DNA of 64,000 nt from Numida meleagris (taxonomy: Eukaryota; Chordata; Aves; Galliformes; Numididae), in the NCBI RefSeq assembly GCF_002078875.1, contig NC_034410.1:44686053-44750052 (forward strand). The letters run 5' to 3'. Positions 11,371-26,300 of this stretch are shown here, one piece after another (position 1 is the first letter of the stretch; every line of letters begins with the position of its first letter). The position numbers were made by a program, and so were the translations under genes. The notes below the pieces were generated by a model. The model worked only from the letters and a program-made list of their open reading frames with translations. It was not told the DNA's origin and searched no databases.

Positions 11371-14300
11371 CTGAAACAGAAAGCAGCGTCAGTCTTCCAT
11401 AAACAGAACCACACCTGGATAGCAATGCACCAAAACATCACGGAACAGACCCAGGTTTCACACGCAGAAGTAGTTCATTACTACTCCAAACATTACACTT
11501 GAAACTCTGCTTTCAGCAGGACTTGGTGGTGCAATAAACATCCGTGTTCTTAACCATCACTACAGGATACCGTACCTTTTATTGTGGTGAATAAGAAACA
11601 ACTTTCATCCTGAAAGTTTTGAACCATCTGAAAAAAAAAAAAAAAATATTTTTGAAACCTTCCCGTGTATGAGCAGGGCGGATAATAATTACATCAGATA
11701 CTGAACACAGCCTTTTCTTTTTATCAGCTGCATCCTTCGGTTCGATTCAGCAGGTGTTCAGATGTGACAAGCACATACCAAATTAAATTTAAATGCCACT
11801 TGTCAATCACATGACAGCCAGGCAGGAGCCTCTTGCTGGTGGCTGTGCGGAGCAGGTGCCTGGGGAAAGCCGTGTTCAGCAGCACTTTGCAGTTTCTGTC
11901 TTTGGACACATTCAGAATAAATATAAAGCAAGTAATGAATGCAGCACATCACAACTGCATAGACCGGTGGTCTTTCTCTTCTTTTAGTCTGAGATTATTT
12001 GGATTGAAAATGCAAGGTTGCATTACCAAACAGACAGAATAGCAACAAAGAAGAAAGCATTTAAAAAAAAAAAAAAACAAAAAAACCCTTCCATTTTACT
12101 GAATTCCTAACGTTTTTTTCCAAGGAATAAAATTCCCATTACCTGATCACTAACAAGAATGTGGATACCAGTGGGACCCTGTCTGTAAACCTGGTTGATC
12201 TGATGCAAAGGAATATTAAATGCCAAAGCGAGCTTGCGCGTGACTTCTGAGGCTGCCATTTCTTCTAAGTAGATCGCATGATAAACTGCCAGGAAAAGAA
12301 AAAACATAAGTAAGCACCGCACTAACTGGAAACGGGACGCTAGATGAAAAAACCTGCCTTTGCTCCTATACCCGGCTCCTAGAGTAAGAGTGTTAGAAGC
12401 TAAAGACACCTTTCCTCTGCTCACCCCAGGCTCACTAACCAGCACAAGCTGCCGTGCCTTTTCTTTCAAGGTGACAGCAGCAGCACAGCTCTCTGCCCAG
12501 GGAGAGGCCTTTGCCTCTGCTGCTTGAAATACTGGTTTGTAATCTTTTTGGAAAAGAAAGGCCTTTTTCATCTGTCTGAATCAATGTTCTACGCATCAAC
12601 AGATCAGAGCTGAGAAATGGGGGTGAAATACAACATAGCAAACAGTAAGACAAAGTGGCTACACATTGGTTTGATGCTGTATTTAAAGACAGTCTTCTAT
12701 CTTTATTTAATAGTGCCAGAAGCCCTCTGCAGCTCCGTGCTTGGACGTTCTTCTTTCCCAAACCACAGACTGAAAATACCCAGAGCAAAGGACACATCTG
12801 ACAGGCAGGACCCTATTTACAGATCCTCCTCCACCTCAGTTCTCGCATGCAACAAACACAGCTACCACTAAAGCAGCAGCCTCTAGAGATGTTAGGGATT
12901 GGGGTTGGTTGGTTGCGGGCAGGGATGTCTCTTCAAGAAGAAAACGGTGATTTCAAGTAGCTCCACTCTCTTAAGATTGACATGAGCTTACAATTAGACA
13001 TTAAGTAAGTTCCCATCTGTGTTGAAACAAGAGCTACTTCCTAGGAAAACAACATTAAAGCCATAAGACAGTAACACGGTGGCTGTCTCTCGTTGTCCAA
13101 GCTCTACCAGTTTTAGTTCAGTTGCACAGAAAACAACAGCAAAATTTAACTAAAGATGGCTGTGAATTCAAGTCTTTAATTTGCAGCTAGCTTTCTACAT
13201 GCATCTAGTTAGTATCTTGGCCATGCAACACAGCACAGCTAATTGGAAAGTCCTTTAATTATCTGCTTCTGATTACACCTTCCAACGGTTTTGCTGTACA
13301 TCAAGAACAAACTTCATCTTTTCACTATTCTTCCCTCCCCCCATCTTGCTTTACACTTCCCAGACACAAAAATGGTGTGGTAAGGGAACCCCGTGCGCCA
13401 TACCGTATATTGCACCATTGCTGCTATCACCGTTGCCTGCATCTTGTCTTTCCAGTTGTATGCTCCTTACTGGCTCCTGACAGACGTAGATCGTTAAACG
13501 GGGCCTCACAGACCTGCATGGCAAACAGACCACGTCACAGAAATGCTTCCCTGCCCTGGAAGGATGAGAAGTCCTTTCCCACAAGTGTTATGCTAACAGT
13601 ACGCTTGAAATGCTTTCTTTCAGAGACAAAAAATACATGAATATAAGGACCTGATATCAGACCATCAGTTAGCGGCTTCTCAGATGCTACCATATCAGAT
13701 TTAAACAAACTTCCCTTCAATTCTGACTTCACCATGGCACTGCTTGGTGGAATCCTGGAACGTAACCGAGCAGCAGCAGTTCCTATAAAGGTTTGCAGCA
13801 GTGAGTGCCCATTTCGGTCAGAATCAGGACAGATCAACCAAGACGCTGTCTGTCGGCAGCCAACCCTTGGAACATCCAAAAGCCTCAGGCTGTTCTCAGC
13901 TCACCTACACGTGCCGCTCTGTGTTGTGGCAGCAAACTCCCATGTGCAGGAGGCCGGCAGCGCGCAGCCCCACCGTTAGCAGCCCTACCGGTCACCTCCC
14001 AGCCCACCGGTGCCCGCACCTCAGCGGGGCTGCTCCCAGGGCACCACAGGAGCCTCTGAACTGACTGCAGCCCCTGGGGCAGCGCTCAGGGCCCATCCAG
14101 CTGCTGAGTTCCCACTCCCCGCATCTCCATGTTCTCAGGAGCAACAGAACAAAGTCCCCTCAGCCACGTGCTCCGTCTTTTACCTGGATTTCAGTGCATT
14201 ATAGAGCCGAATTCCATCGGCTGGACCACAGATTTGTACCAGATCTTCTCTTGTCAGCTTTAATAAATCAGCACCTGGAGAAATACACGAAGATCTTACT

Positions 14301-17300
14301 AAGTTTATTCCTGCATGTTTATGATTTTTTAGAAGAAGCTGTATGTTCATTTAAACCGAGAATAACAAACTCAACCACTGTAAAGGTGGAATCCTGCAAA
14401 CACGAACAAGTCAAGTTGTTCCTAAGGCACCAGCCAGCACTACAAAGCAATGAGCAGTTTTCAACAGGTTTTACACACTGGTGTACACATCTTAAAAGAA
14501 CTACAAACTCTGCAAGACCCAATTTTAGTAGAGACAGATGACTGTTTTATATCCAGACAATGACTCCGATACACATGTGCGAGCGTATTTTAGACACATG
14601 CAAACACAGAGAGCAATGGGACGTGATAGTTTCTCACGTGCAGTAACCCTCACCAAATCATCCCAGGCTTTCCACTAACACATCACATCCTCTATGTCCT
14701 TCAGTTACTACACTGCATCCAGATACAGTAGATGCTGCTAAAGGCTGCCATAACTAAATCAGCATAGCCCAGTCCGTAAGTTGGCAGCCTGCAGAGTGAA
14801 TCCAGGTCAGTGGGATAGTTCCATATGAGAGCAGGTGTTTTCTTTTTTAAAGTGATCCTGGGAGTAAGTGAGTTGCAAAACCAACGGCTTCCCAGAACAT
14901 TTGCTTTAGAAGAGGAAGCTTTAATGAAGGATACGGAAGCTTTAATGAAGGATACTGATCAGTTCTAAACACAAAATGGAAGGGTATTTCTTAGAAGTGG
15001 CAGGGGTGTCAATGAGGAAAAAAGCAGTCTGAAAAATCAGTAACTGTAATTGATGAGTGGGAGGACAGAAAAGGATGGCCTTCACTTATGGAAACAATCC
15101 ACAGATGATCTAGGAATGCACAGATAAAAGCCAGCAAGAATAATTCACCATCACTGCCCATAAATACTGCAATAAAAAAACATCTGAAGTAGTGTAACAA
15201 AAGCTACGCTGCATCTTTTGCTTCAAAGGAAATCTGTTAGACAGTATTAGGTTGCTGTGAACATATGAAGACTACCAGGAAAAAGAACAACTGGTTTAAA
15301 AGTTTTCCAAGGTTCCTCGTCATTGAAAATTAAACTGAGCACTTAATAAGCAAATTATACATAGTAAGTAAATAAGCTATGATAAAAATTGGTGGCACAT
15401 TATTTTTACAGTGATTTTCCGCACAAAATTTGCTATTAACACAAAGGTAAATAAAAGATAAGTTATCAATACCTGAGAAATTTGAAAAAAGTCTTGTATA
15501 GGTAGAGAATCTATGCTTGAGCAACCACTGCTGCGTCTCCTGGATTGTGGCTGAAGGATGAAGCTGCTATAAGAAACAAGGCTGGACATGAACATTTGCA
15601 TGTAGAAAAAAACCAAAACAACCCAGCAACAACAAAAAAGCACACCCCAAAATATTGAAGCCTCCCTCAGTTAAATGCTTTTCCTCAACTGTTGTTAATG
15701 CCAAGGCATAAATAAATCAAAGATATGTCTTTGTGCAATGCAGCCACGATCAGTACCAGGAAGCGAACACTCACATCTCCAGACCCTTGAGAGGTTCCAT
15801 CTCCTTGATGATTTGGGGAGGAAGAATTGCTACAGAGGAGGAAAAAAGAAGTATTAACACAAATTAAACACTGCACAGACTGAAACTTGATAAACTTCTA
15901 TCTGATAGAAAGATCGTGACTCCCTGATACACCATCATCTGCTTCCTAACCTCTGTATTCTTTATCAGCTGGGGAAGCAGCCTTGCCAGCAGTCATGGCA
16001 GGACACACGGATGTTTGTCTGTCTTAAAGGGAGACTGCAGAAGAGGCAGTAAAATATGAGGCTTACAAAAGCATGCAGACAATACCACTGTGAATTATTC
16101 CTCGATCACCCAAGTTTAATTGCAATAGCTTAACTAATGTCTCAGTGGGACATGTTTTTACTAAGACAATTGCTGTTAAAAAGCTTGTAAAGATCTTTTG
16201 TGTCTCGCAAATTATATGAATGGTGTGAGGGGAAGGGAGACTGTTCTCAATGAAAAAAGAAGCTAAATAGTTTCTATACACTGACAAGGACTATATTAGA
16301 ATCATTACAAGATTAAGTATCTGCTATATGCCAAAGGACGAGAAGAAAAATTTCCAATATTCTTTAGCAAGGAACAGAAACGCTGAGGTAAAAAGAAATT
16401 ACATTATAAACATGGGATGCAAGCGTAAGTCAGACTTTAAAATATATATATAGATCAAAACAAAACTCTCATTCCCCAATGGAATCAGAAAGCAGTAGCA
16501 AGCTCCCAGATTTACTCAGAAGGCACTTCTGAATACGCCTGATTTACAAATGCAATCTTTAATGAGGCTACAGAAAATAAAGTTACCTGTCTGGGACACT
16601 GTAGGTACTGTGTTGAGCAGAGGTAAAAGTTGGAGCAGGAGTAGGGCTATTGTTTACAAATGTCGTAGGAGTATCAGGCCACGGGGAGCACTGAAGGTAA
16701 AGAATTCAAACTAAGTTTCTCTTAACAATGTATTTTTTATTTTCATGCAGAATTCTTTTACTTAGACCCAAGGTGGGTTTTTTTTCCCCCCCCACACTGA
16801 ATTTTGATCTGTAATTCCAAATCCATATTCCCTCCATCCCATACATGACATGCAGATACTCCCAGCCAAAGCCAGCATTGCCCTGTACTCTCTGGAAGAC
16901 TGCTACTTACACCTTCACAGTTAACATAGCAAAGGCACCAGTGGTGGAACTGACAGAGGACCTGTACAGATTACTGATAAAACCAACCAACCCCAAGCCA
17001 TCTGCACAAAGAAATTCCTTCATCCTTGCATGGACGGGCTGTTTAACTGCAGGTATAAAGCAGGTGTTCAGCAACAGTAAGGAAAAACTTGAAGCCAGAT
17101 TTCACATTGCTGGTAAATAGCTGCCCTGGCAGCAATTAAATACAACTCGAGTTCTGTTAAATGAAAATTGTTATTAATCTATTCTAGGACTAAAAGTGGT
17201 GCTGTACGTACTGCCTTTCCTAAGCTGCTTGGTAAGCTGGAATCGTTACGCACAAATTTAAGCCATCACAAGTGTACAATGAGCCAGACAAGAGTACAAA

Positions 17301-20300
17301 CAGCCAGAAAAGGCTTTGGCTACCATGATAAAAGCCTTTTGAAATTAGACTGACTTGTATTGTTTCCAGTACCACTGCAAATTCATCATTTTAAATGAAA
17401 ATGATAACCAAACAGATCTGGTGTGTTCAGACAGCATTAGGACAACCAAGCTGCCCAAGACAAAGTAAGCTCAGACCGCTCCTGTTAGAACAACCAAGAC
17501 TGCTGATACATGCATCATGCACCCATAAAGAAATTTCCACAGTTTTATCATAGCTTTGCAAGGGGAGCGGAGCCAGAAACAAGTATGACTTAATGGAAAC
17601 TCGTTTCAACCATTTTCCCTTAAAAGATCCTTCCACAAGCTGGGGGAAACCATAAATAAGTGTAATAGTGGCTGTAATCTTCTGTAAAACTGTTAACAGC
17701 ATTTCTGTGCTGGGCTCAGGCCTTCACTTGCCACCGTAAGACAACAGACTCTACAGCATGGTGCATACAGCCTTCAGCAGTTACGTGCTGATAGCTTGGA
17801 AATTGGGAAATTCTCTGAGAATTTCTTCCAGTCAGTATTTTTACTGGCCACTGTGTACACGCCGTCATCGCCAGCCTCCAGGCTACAACCAGTGCCATCC
17901 ACACAAAGCCCTTCTGGTGTTATTTACTTTTCCTCCCATTCTGTAGATTGCCTTCTGTTGTTTCTATTCAAGCTAAGTTTAAAGTTCACCTCTAAGATTT
18001 ATGTGCCCCAAAGGCATAACTTTTAACAAAAGCTCAACATAATAACATTAGCTTTGTTTTTCTAAGACATTTTTGAATTGAAATACGTTTTCCTTAATTT
18101 TCTGGGATTCTCTGACTCAAGTGTAATGCAGAACGTTCATCTGAACACACAGATGCAACCTGTGCATCCTCAGCCACTACTCCACTGTAAGATTCCGTTC
18201 TGCAAGAGTTCCCATTCAGGGGCAGAAGAATGCACTGGTGTCAGAGAACAGGCTCTGAGCCAAGGCAGGTACTGCAGCTCATGTTTTTCCTTCCGTCAAA
18301 CTCAGCTGAAGCTTTCACAACAAAGCTCTGAGTTTAAAGAAAGAAAGAGAAGCAGATTTGAGATGTTTCAGGAAAAGAAGACCCCAACCAAAAGCAAGCA
18401 GCCTTTCTTCTCATGAAAGCATACTTCGGTCCTATTCAAAGCCAACAAACAACAACAAAAGTAGTAGCAACTAGGTAATACTAATGCTGCAGCGTGGCCG
18501 TTGGCTCGGTTCTGCTGTCTTCTGTCACGCAGGTTGCAGAGGGAAAGGATGAGCATCTGAGCAGCGAGACACCTCATCTGGAATGGTCCAAGGCAGAAAA
18601 AAGCCTAGCATGAAAACTAAAAAGGGCTTTGGCACGCATTCTTCCAGTGTCTTCTAGCAATTAATCTGATGTGATTAAGCTTTCAAAATCACACTGCGTA
18701 GACCTATCAGGTTCAGAAAAAGGTTTAGACACCATTCTGTGCATCAAGTCCACAGAGACGCAGCAGGCTGGAGCTTTCTAACATCCCAGGTAACAATTCT
18801 GGACCCTGCGGGACTACAAGGGGAGTGGATCACAGACAGCAGCTGGACTCCCCTGCTGCAGCAGGCTCTCCCCAGACAGTCAGTGCCACTGCACTGGACT
18901 GACAGACTTGCAGTGACTCAGCAGGGACTTAGTACATTCTTACACCCACAACTGAGCTAACCGAAGGCCATTCAATAAACTAATGATATTAACACAGAAT
19001 TCCATGGCCACTGGACATAAATGTTGAAAAAAGGAACATGTCACTCCGTCACAAGGATGAATCCCAGTGTGTCAAGAGCTACCAGAGAACAGAGGAAACA
19101 CCGGTATGATATCTTTCTATGTAATGAACAGCAAAAATATACGCTAGTCAATTTTTTAGGTCTCAGCTATAACTGCTCTCCATTACTAGCACACTGACAC
19201 AACACTATTGAAATAGCTGTACTCCAGAAGTTATGCCTTACTTTCTGAACACTGATTAATTCTTGATAAGCAGAAAATTATTCTGGCTTCCTATCTTTAA
19301 CATCCTTCTGAATGGGATATGAATGAAGTTATAAACTTTTCATCAATGGTTTCACCCAGTTAAAACAGAAAGCAGAAAATCTTTCTTTGCAAGCGTGACT
19401 TTTCAGACCTAGGACGTGCAGCATTCAAACTCAGAATGTTCCTAACTTTGGAAGAGTTGAAAAGACGGAAGTTATTTTAAGTTGCTGTTGAGTGTCCTTT
19501 CCCCTCCTACTTCTCATCTACTTGAGTATGCCCAAATTCATGCTTTGCAAGAGATTAAAAAGAAACTTTGGCACAGAATTCCATACTGTATTCAAACAAC
19601 AACATAAAACAAGAGCGTGCTCCAGAACAGCCCTACACTTTGGCACACAGTATCATCTTTAGATGACAGGGCAGCAATTTTATTTTGCAGAGCTTTTTCG
19701 AAGAACCTATAAAGTGAAGGATTCTTGCTCCATGCAGCTGCAGTCCCCTCCTTGTCTGAAGTGGAAAACTTCTACTCATGCAGACAGTACGCAGGAGTTA
19801 TTCCCCAAACATTACATACACATATATATTACATATCCTGTATGCCACTGATACTGCTATACGACATACAGCTGTAAGGAGAAACAAATGTAAGAAAAGC
19901 TGTATGCTTACGTTGCTTCATTGTTCCGCTCCAGCTCCATTTGCTGGCTCTTCTAGCTGCTAGGTTTCATATTCTAAATTTAAGTCACTTATAGAAAATA
20001 CTTGACTCCTGCAACAATCTTTCATAACCAATGCTCCAATTTATTTTAAGCTCTATACCTGGGAGTTTTCTAACTTCCATCTGTGCCTTACAGTCAACTC
20101 TATCTGTAAAAAAATGACAACTGGACCAAGCTTAATCAAATGGTAGTTTTAGGGCTGTGACACATATAATGCACTGTATCCAAATGTAACAATCAACCAA
20201 GATACTTTTTGCTTTGTTGCCGCATCAAATTCAAAGCAGGGCAAAGAAAGTGTTGGTTGTTTTCTTCTTTTCCTCCTTCCTCCTTAGAGAAGCTCTAGCT

Positions 20301-23300
20301 TTTGTACATTTGAAGGACAAAGAAATAGGGTGCATCTTTCGTTTGATGGCCCCTGGATGAAAGTCACCTGTCCATAAACATCTGCTCTGAGGCCCAGGAG
20401 GTACTGTTCTGTTCGCAGCCTTTTATAATACTGAGACAAATACTGCAGAAATTGTGGTGAATACGCTGCACTCTAAAACACGAGGTCAGAAAAAATAGGC
20501 TATGATGGAAAGGCACTTACATGGCACTCTTATGAAAATGAATGAGAAAGGAAAGATGAGTGATGGCTACTGAAAATAACTCAGGTTCTTAGGAAAGGAT
20601 AGAAGAGCAGAGCAGAATCCTAAAGGTGGATCTTAAAGCCCCACACCCACAAACAGTAGCACGTAAATTCAGACGGCTCAGTGCTTACAGCTGTTGGGGG
20701 GGGGGGGTGGAGGGGAAGAAGTCCCTGAAGAACCCATCTAAATTAATACTGCTTGATCCCTCCCTGGTTACAAACAAGAGGCACGCACTGAAGTGAACCC
20801 TACACATCATTTTAATAGATCAGACACGCAAAACTAAATGTCTGAGGGACAACAGTCAGGCAGCCAATGCCTCTGCTGTTGGAAGGAATGGTCATCACAA
20901 TATTTCTGCTCAAACAACAGCCAAATAATTGCGTTCCACAGCCAGACGATTAGCAGACATTTCAACTTCACCAAATGGAACATGCAGGATAGTTTCTCAT
21001 CTTAACCATTACCAAAGTCTCACTGCTATTCACCTTCCAAGAGCCCATAGGAAATCTAATGCTAACCCTTGACAGGAAGAACAAGAAGGATTTTAGAGTC
21101 AGTCTGTGGGGCACACGTACACGCGCCGCAAAGCTGTGCTGCTGGCTGCTCTGAACTACATTAAACCTGCTTCGAGCACAGTATGTAGATGGCAAAAGGA
21201 AAAATCAGTAAATAACGATCAACCATGTGCAACACTACATGCCACTTGAAAATACTGATGTACATGGAAATTTATATTGAATGTAAATAAAAATACGGGA
21301 CAAAACATTTTCACTGCATTTCACTGTTGTTATTTCCACTAAGCACATACATACAGGAAAGCAAAACGCTATTTCATTTAAATTTGGACAAACTTAAAGC
21401 TCTTTACTTTTGAAAGTTACACAGTCCCTTTGCAACAGTTTATCTTAAGTGTTAGATTTAGGAAGTATTCCTTTGCTAAGAACAAAGATGGAGCAATTGG
21501 TATACATAAAAGCGGATCAAGTTAAGACACAGCAATCAAAATATTTTTTACTTTATATTATGGAAGTTTCTCCTATATCTAACACTGCACAAGGTATCTT
21601 GCACAATGAAAAGGTAAGCGGAAGTCCCTTACACTGCCTCGCTTTGCCAGAGAATCACCGTAGTCTGCTGGCAAAGTCCGCTTGCTGGACTTTTTCTGCT
21701 CATGTTCAACTGCATCTTCAATTATAGGCTCAAGCCTCATCTGGACAAACACCAAAGATTCGGATCAATTTCTTTTCATTATACAGTGAGGAAAGATCTA
21801 AAAGCCTTTTAAAAACTTCTGAAATCTTTAGAAAACTGCATAGAACTCACTGGTGCTTAAATAAAAGAAAACGCAAAAACCTACCGAGGCTCTGGCCTTA
21901 AATTCAATCACCTCCAAAAAAACCCCGTAGTTTGAAGTGCAATCTTAGTAGATAATTCAATTCTAGAGTCCCCCCTCTGTTCTGATCACTGGTGCGGGTT
22001 TTTTTTAGCCTTTTCAGCTGCAAGGTTTCTGGATTTGTACCGAAAGACTTGCTCTTGAGTTCAGTACAGTCAGTCAAATAGCGTTCTATCTCCGTGTGCA
22101 TTAATACAAGCATCTTTTATCTAAATGAAGTTTATTAAACTGAATCTTTAAATTTGATGTTCCTGTCTGCTGGACAAGTTTGCCAAATAAAAGCCTACCT
22201 TTGCATACAACTAATTCTTCCCCAACCCTTTCAACACTACACTTATGTACTTTTTCCTCAGCAAACAGAAGCAAATCTGTTTTGTTACCTCTGTGAGAAT
22301 GGTGGTGTCATAGGAAGGCTGATACTTTTCTTTCTCGTGCGCAGTTCGCTTTTCCATCTTTTCTCTGTCTGTTTTCTGCTTCCTGTCTGCTCCTTTTGGC
22401 TAAAAATGAACAGTTACATGAATGTAAAGCAGAAGGAAAACAGCTTTATAATTGAAATCTGATTTCAGAACTCAAGCAGTAATATAAAGATGTCCCCCAT
22501 CTTTATAAAAGCTTCTGTGTGACTCATCAAACATCTGCTTTCTACCCTTACCTTAAAAACTTTAATTTGACAGCTGGCTGAATGCAGATGATCTGTATAT
22601 TCTCCATTTTCAGTCTGTTTGAAAGTGTCAACCTGAATCCTAAAAGGAACTCCTTTTTCTCCACCATGTTTACGAGGGGTAAATTCAGTGCTGATACAAT
22701 GTACCTAAAGAAACGGAACAAATAACATCCTCAGAAGTATTCTACACAGAATTTCACCAGGTGTTATCCACATAAATACATTTTTAAGGGCAAGCAAGAA
22801 ATGGCCCAGCGTATCTGAGGACCAAGCTGCATAACTAACTTGTATTTTCCAGCTCACGTGCAAATGAAGCCAAAAATGTTACACCTGAGCTGGCAGGGAA
22901 GAAAGGAAACAAGCTACTGTGAGACCAGAATCTCTCCAAAACCCACAAGTCATTACAGATTCTAACTAACTGAGAATTTGCTGTAAGCCATCATATTTTA
23001 AGAAAAAAATGTATGAGCATGGCAACTTTATCTATTATGAATACAGCAAAGAACTTTTTCAAGATACTATTGTCCAATGTATTGCAGCTAGAATAAATCT
23101 GACAGATACTTGTCATGAGTATTACCAAAGCTACAGAAAGACTCTGGTTTGGTAGAGTTTTTAGTTCCATTTGGAAACAGGGTATTTTCAAATAAGCCGT
23201 CAGTTCAATTTTCAGTCAGTCTGCACTTCTTCCAAGGAAGCGCATAAACAGAACTATTGAAAGGTTTGCTTTACACTTTTTCAAGAATGACTACTACATT

Positions 23301-26300
23301 ATGTAACTGTGTAATTCTTACTAGAAAAAAAAACTGTCTTTGCACCAGATCAAAGTTAATTTACTGACAATGCTGAATTTAACCTATGGCAGTCCCAGTA
23401 AGGAACAATGCCACCTCAAACTTTATACTTTCCTCCGTAGTAATAACAGGTCTGAGACAAAAGCAAGCTAGAAATTGTAATACAAAACTGAACATTCCAA
23501 GTAATTTCCAAAGATAGCACATTCGATTGGCCTGAATACCAAATAAAAATAAATAAATAATAAAAAACCCTACTACAAGGAAGCCTAATGATATAAGAAA
23601 CTGGTCTGAATACCTGATTTCAATGCTTCATCTATAGCACGTTAACATTTTGTAACCTCAAGCAAAGCCTCTGCTGAAGCTTACCAGTAGGACAGTGGGT
23701 CTCCCAAATAAAATAACGTAATGGTAACAATTATTTAGGATGAATACATCCAAATACTCCATATGACTAAATATTTTAACCAGGAAATCTTGTTTTCAAG
23801 AGGTTTTTGAAAATCTCTTAACAGTTGCTTTTATAAGACCAAATTAAGTTGAAAAACCTAACTAGGAACTCTTATAACAGTTGCTGTGAACTCGTGCTTC
23901 TTAGAAAGCTGATATTTAACGGCTATCTCACATAATAGAAACCAAGGAACGTCCTAGTGCAAATTTACTACTGTTTGGACCTGAAAGGCATCAAACACAA
24001 ACATCCAGTCAAGTAAAGTTTCAAACCTGAATAAAAGCAGATGTACATTTTGTTGGATCCCACAAAAATTCAACTGCATTGAGCTGGCTTGGATTTGTCT
24101 TGATATCAATGACTCCAACAGACATTGGAATATCTACATTAAAATAAGTAATATATTATTTTTAAATGATCACATCCCAAAAAAACACTTGGAATACATT
24201 TTAATATAAGGTTACCATGAGCATACATGGGTACAGGGAGAAAACATGGGCTGCCATGGACCATCTTTTAGGAATGATCTGAACAATCTTAGTAGGCTCA
24301 ACATACATAGTGCTCAGTGCACGGGGCTGTTTTTTGATATCCCTCCTCCCCTCACCAATGACACAGGGCTTATGAAACAAAAACTATAAAGTTGTGCAAA
24401 ATAAAGAAATCATGTTGGTGCCACTCCCACAATCTACTAGAGAAAGTTATTTTTATCCGTGCTCTCCTAATTACTATGACATTTAGGAATCAAAATTACA
24501 AAGACTGCTACACGTATGAAGTTGCAGAGTTGCCACCTTACTCCACAGGTTTTAAAGGAACGTGAAAGAACACTTTTGTTGGAAATACACTATGACAGAG
24601 TGACACACAGAACACTGCACTGTGTTTTTTCATCAGTGTTAGCATAAATATGACCATGACCGATTTAAATGTGAGCATTTAATCTAATATAATGCCAACA
24701 GATAGAAACAATTATACCTAAGTCAAGAAGTCTGTCCCCAGGGCGATTCCACTTCCATCCTTCTAGCTGCTGGTGTTCGGTATATTGCAACCTTCTGTCA
24801 TGGAACACAACTCTTATAATACTCTAATAAGGAAGATAACAATAATCCAATGAGCCACAATGTTATTATATGTCTAGAAAAAGCCTGAAGACAAAGCACT
24901 AAAGCATTCCAAAATAGCCGTACAGCTGACAAATATATTTTTACAGAAAAATTAAAAAAGAAAAACCTTGGTAATCATCAGTATCCCAGAATATTCCACT
25001 GTACGCTTCGGTGTGGTGAGCAGGACTAGGGAAGTCATCCTGCCCCTGTACTCGGCATTGGTGAGGCCTCACCTCGAGTACTGTGTTCAGTTTTGGGCGC
25101 CCCAGTACAGAAAGGACATGGAGGTGCTGGAGCAGGTCCAAAGAAGGGCAACAAGGCTGATGAAGGGCTTGGAGAATATGCCTTACGAGGAAAGACTAAA
25201 GGAACTGGGGCTGTTTAGTCTGGGGAAGAGGAGGCTGAGGGGAGACCTCATTGCTCTCTTCAAATACCTGAAAGGTGATTGCAGTGAGAGCGGGTCTGGT
25301 CTCTTCTCAGTGGTGACAGGACAAGGGGAAATGGCCTCAAGCTGCACCAGGGCAGGTTTAGTTTGGATATCAGGAAAAACTTCTTTACAGAAAGGGTTGT
25401 TAAGCACTGGAACAGGCTCCCCAGGGAGGTGGTTGAGTCACCATCCATGGATGTGTTTAAAAACCGTTTGGATGTGGTGCTCGGGGACATGATTTAGTGG
25501 TGGGTTGTTAGAGTGAGGGCAGTATAGTTAGGCTGCGGTTGGACTTGATCTTGAAGGTCCTTTCCAACCTGAGCAATTCTATGATTTTATGATTCTATAC
25601 TGAAATATACCTGAACAGAAGTAAACAGCTGAAAATGTGGTAAAAATGGAAAAACAGGTTTACAAGTTACTCTTTATTCTAAAGGTCCCTATAAATCGTG
25701 TGCAGTAAAGACAGCAACGCTGGCAGCACGATTATCAACACTGCATAGCCTACACAAACTTGTTTCAGAAAGCAAACGCAACAGCCATCATTTATTTGGA
25801 AAAGCAGTGAACATAATTTCACTGTTTTTTCCATTGGAAATTTTGTGAATTATTGTGGAAAGTTTTAAGAAATGAGATTAACAGAATAATTCTTCCTAGT
25901 ACTTCTAAACAGATTTACCATAAAACTACTATTTTAGTTAATGATAAGTAGTAATAAACAACTTCCAAAGTATTCCAGCTATTCTACCTGAAATATTTAT
26001 CTAAAAATACTAGGATTTGATTAACTTTATTAATCTGGAAGCAATTATCCAGCAGCACCTATTCTTGTGACCAGTTCTGTTGCAACTGTGCTCCAAGCTG
26101 TACTAAGGAAATTTCTGTTCTGCTGCATGAACACGCACACAAAGCAATTTGTAATGCAGAAGAAAACAAATATATTGTATAGTCTACGGTCATTAATTGT
26201 GAATGGAAGTGCTAAAAACAAAACCAAACTGAGGACTTCCAAATGCACTGCCTCTTCAAGATATATAACATTTCCTTGGTTTTACATCAAAGGTAACAGA

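Noticed and set aside
12107..12142. Extension of the UBP1 exon 14 frame (reading [11 protein letters not shown]) as the protein C-terminus
   Set aside because: A gtaatg donor interrupts it, and two further small exons at 11576-11627 and 11333-11370 give the family-typical [17 protein letters not shown] and HIILK ending.
13734..14204. Three overlapping + strand frames in UBP1 intron 12
   Set aside because: All arise from a locally GC-rich stretch; they overlap each other in different frames and lack splice context.
24968..25492. A 174-codon + strand open frame that could look like a host gene
   Set aside because: It is the CR1 ORF2 C-terminus followed by its 3' UTR; it is inside a repeat and antisense in a UBP1 intron.
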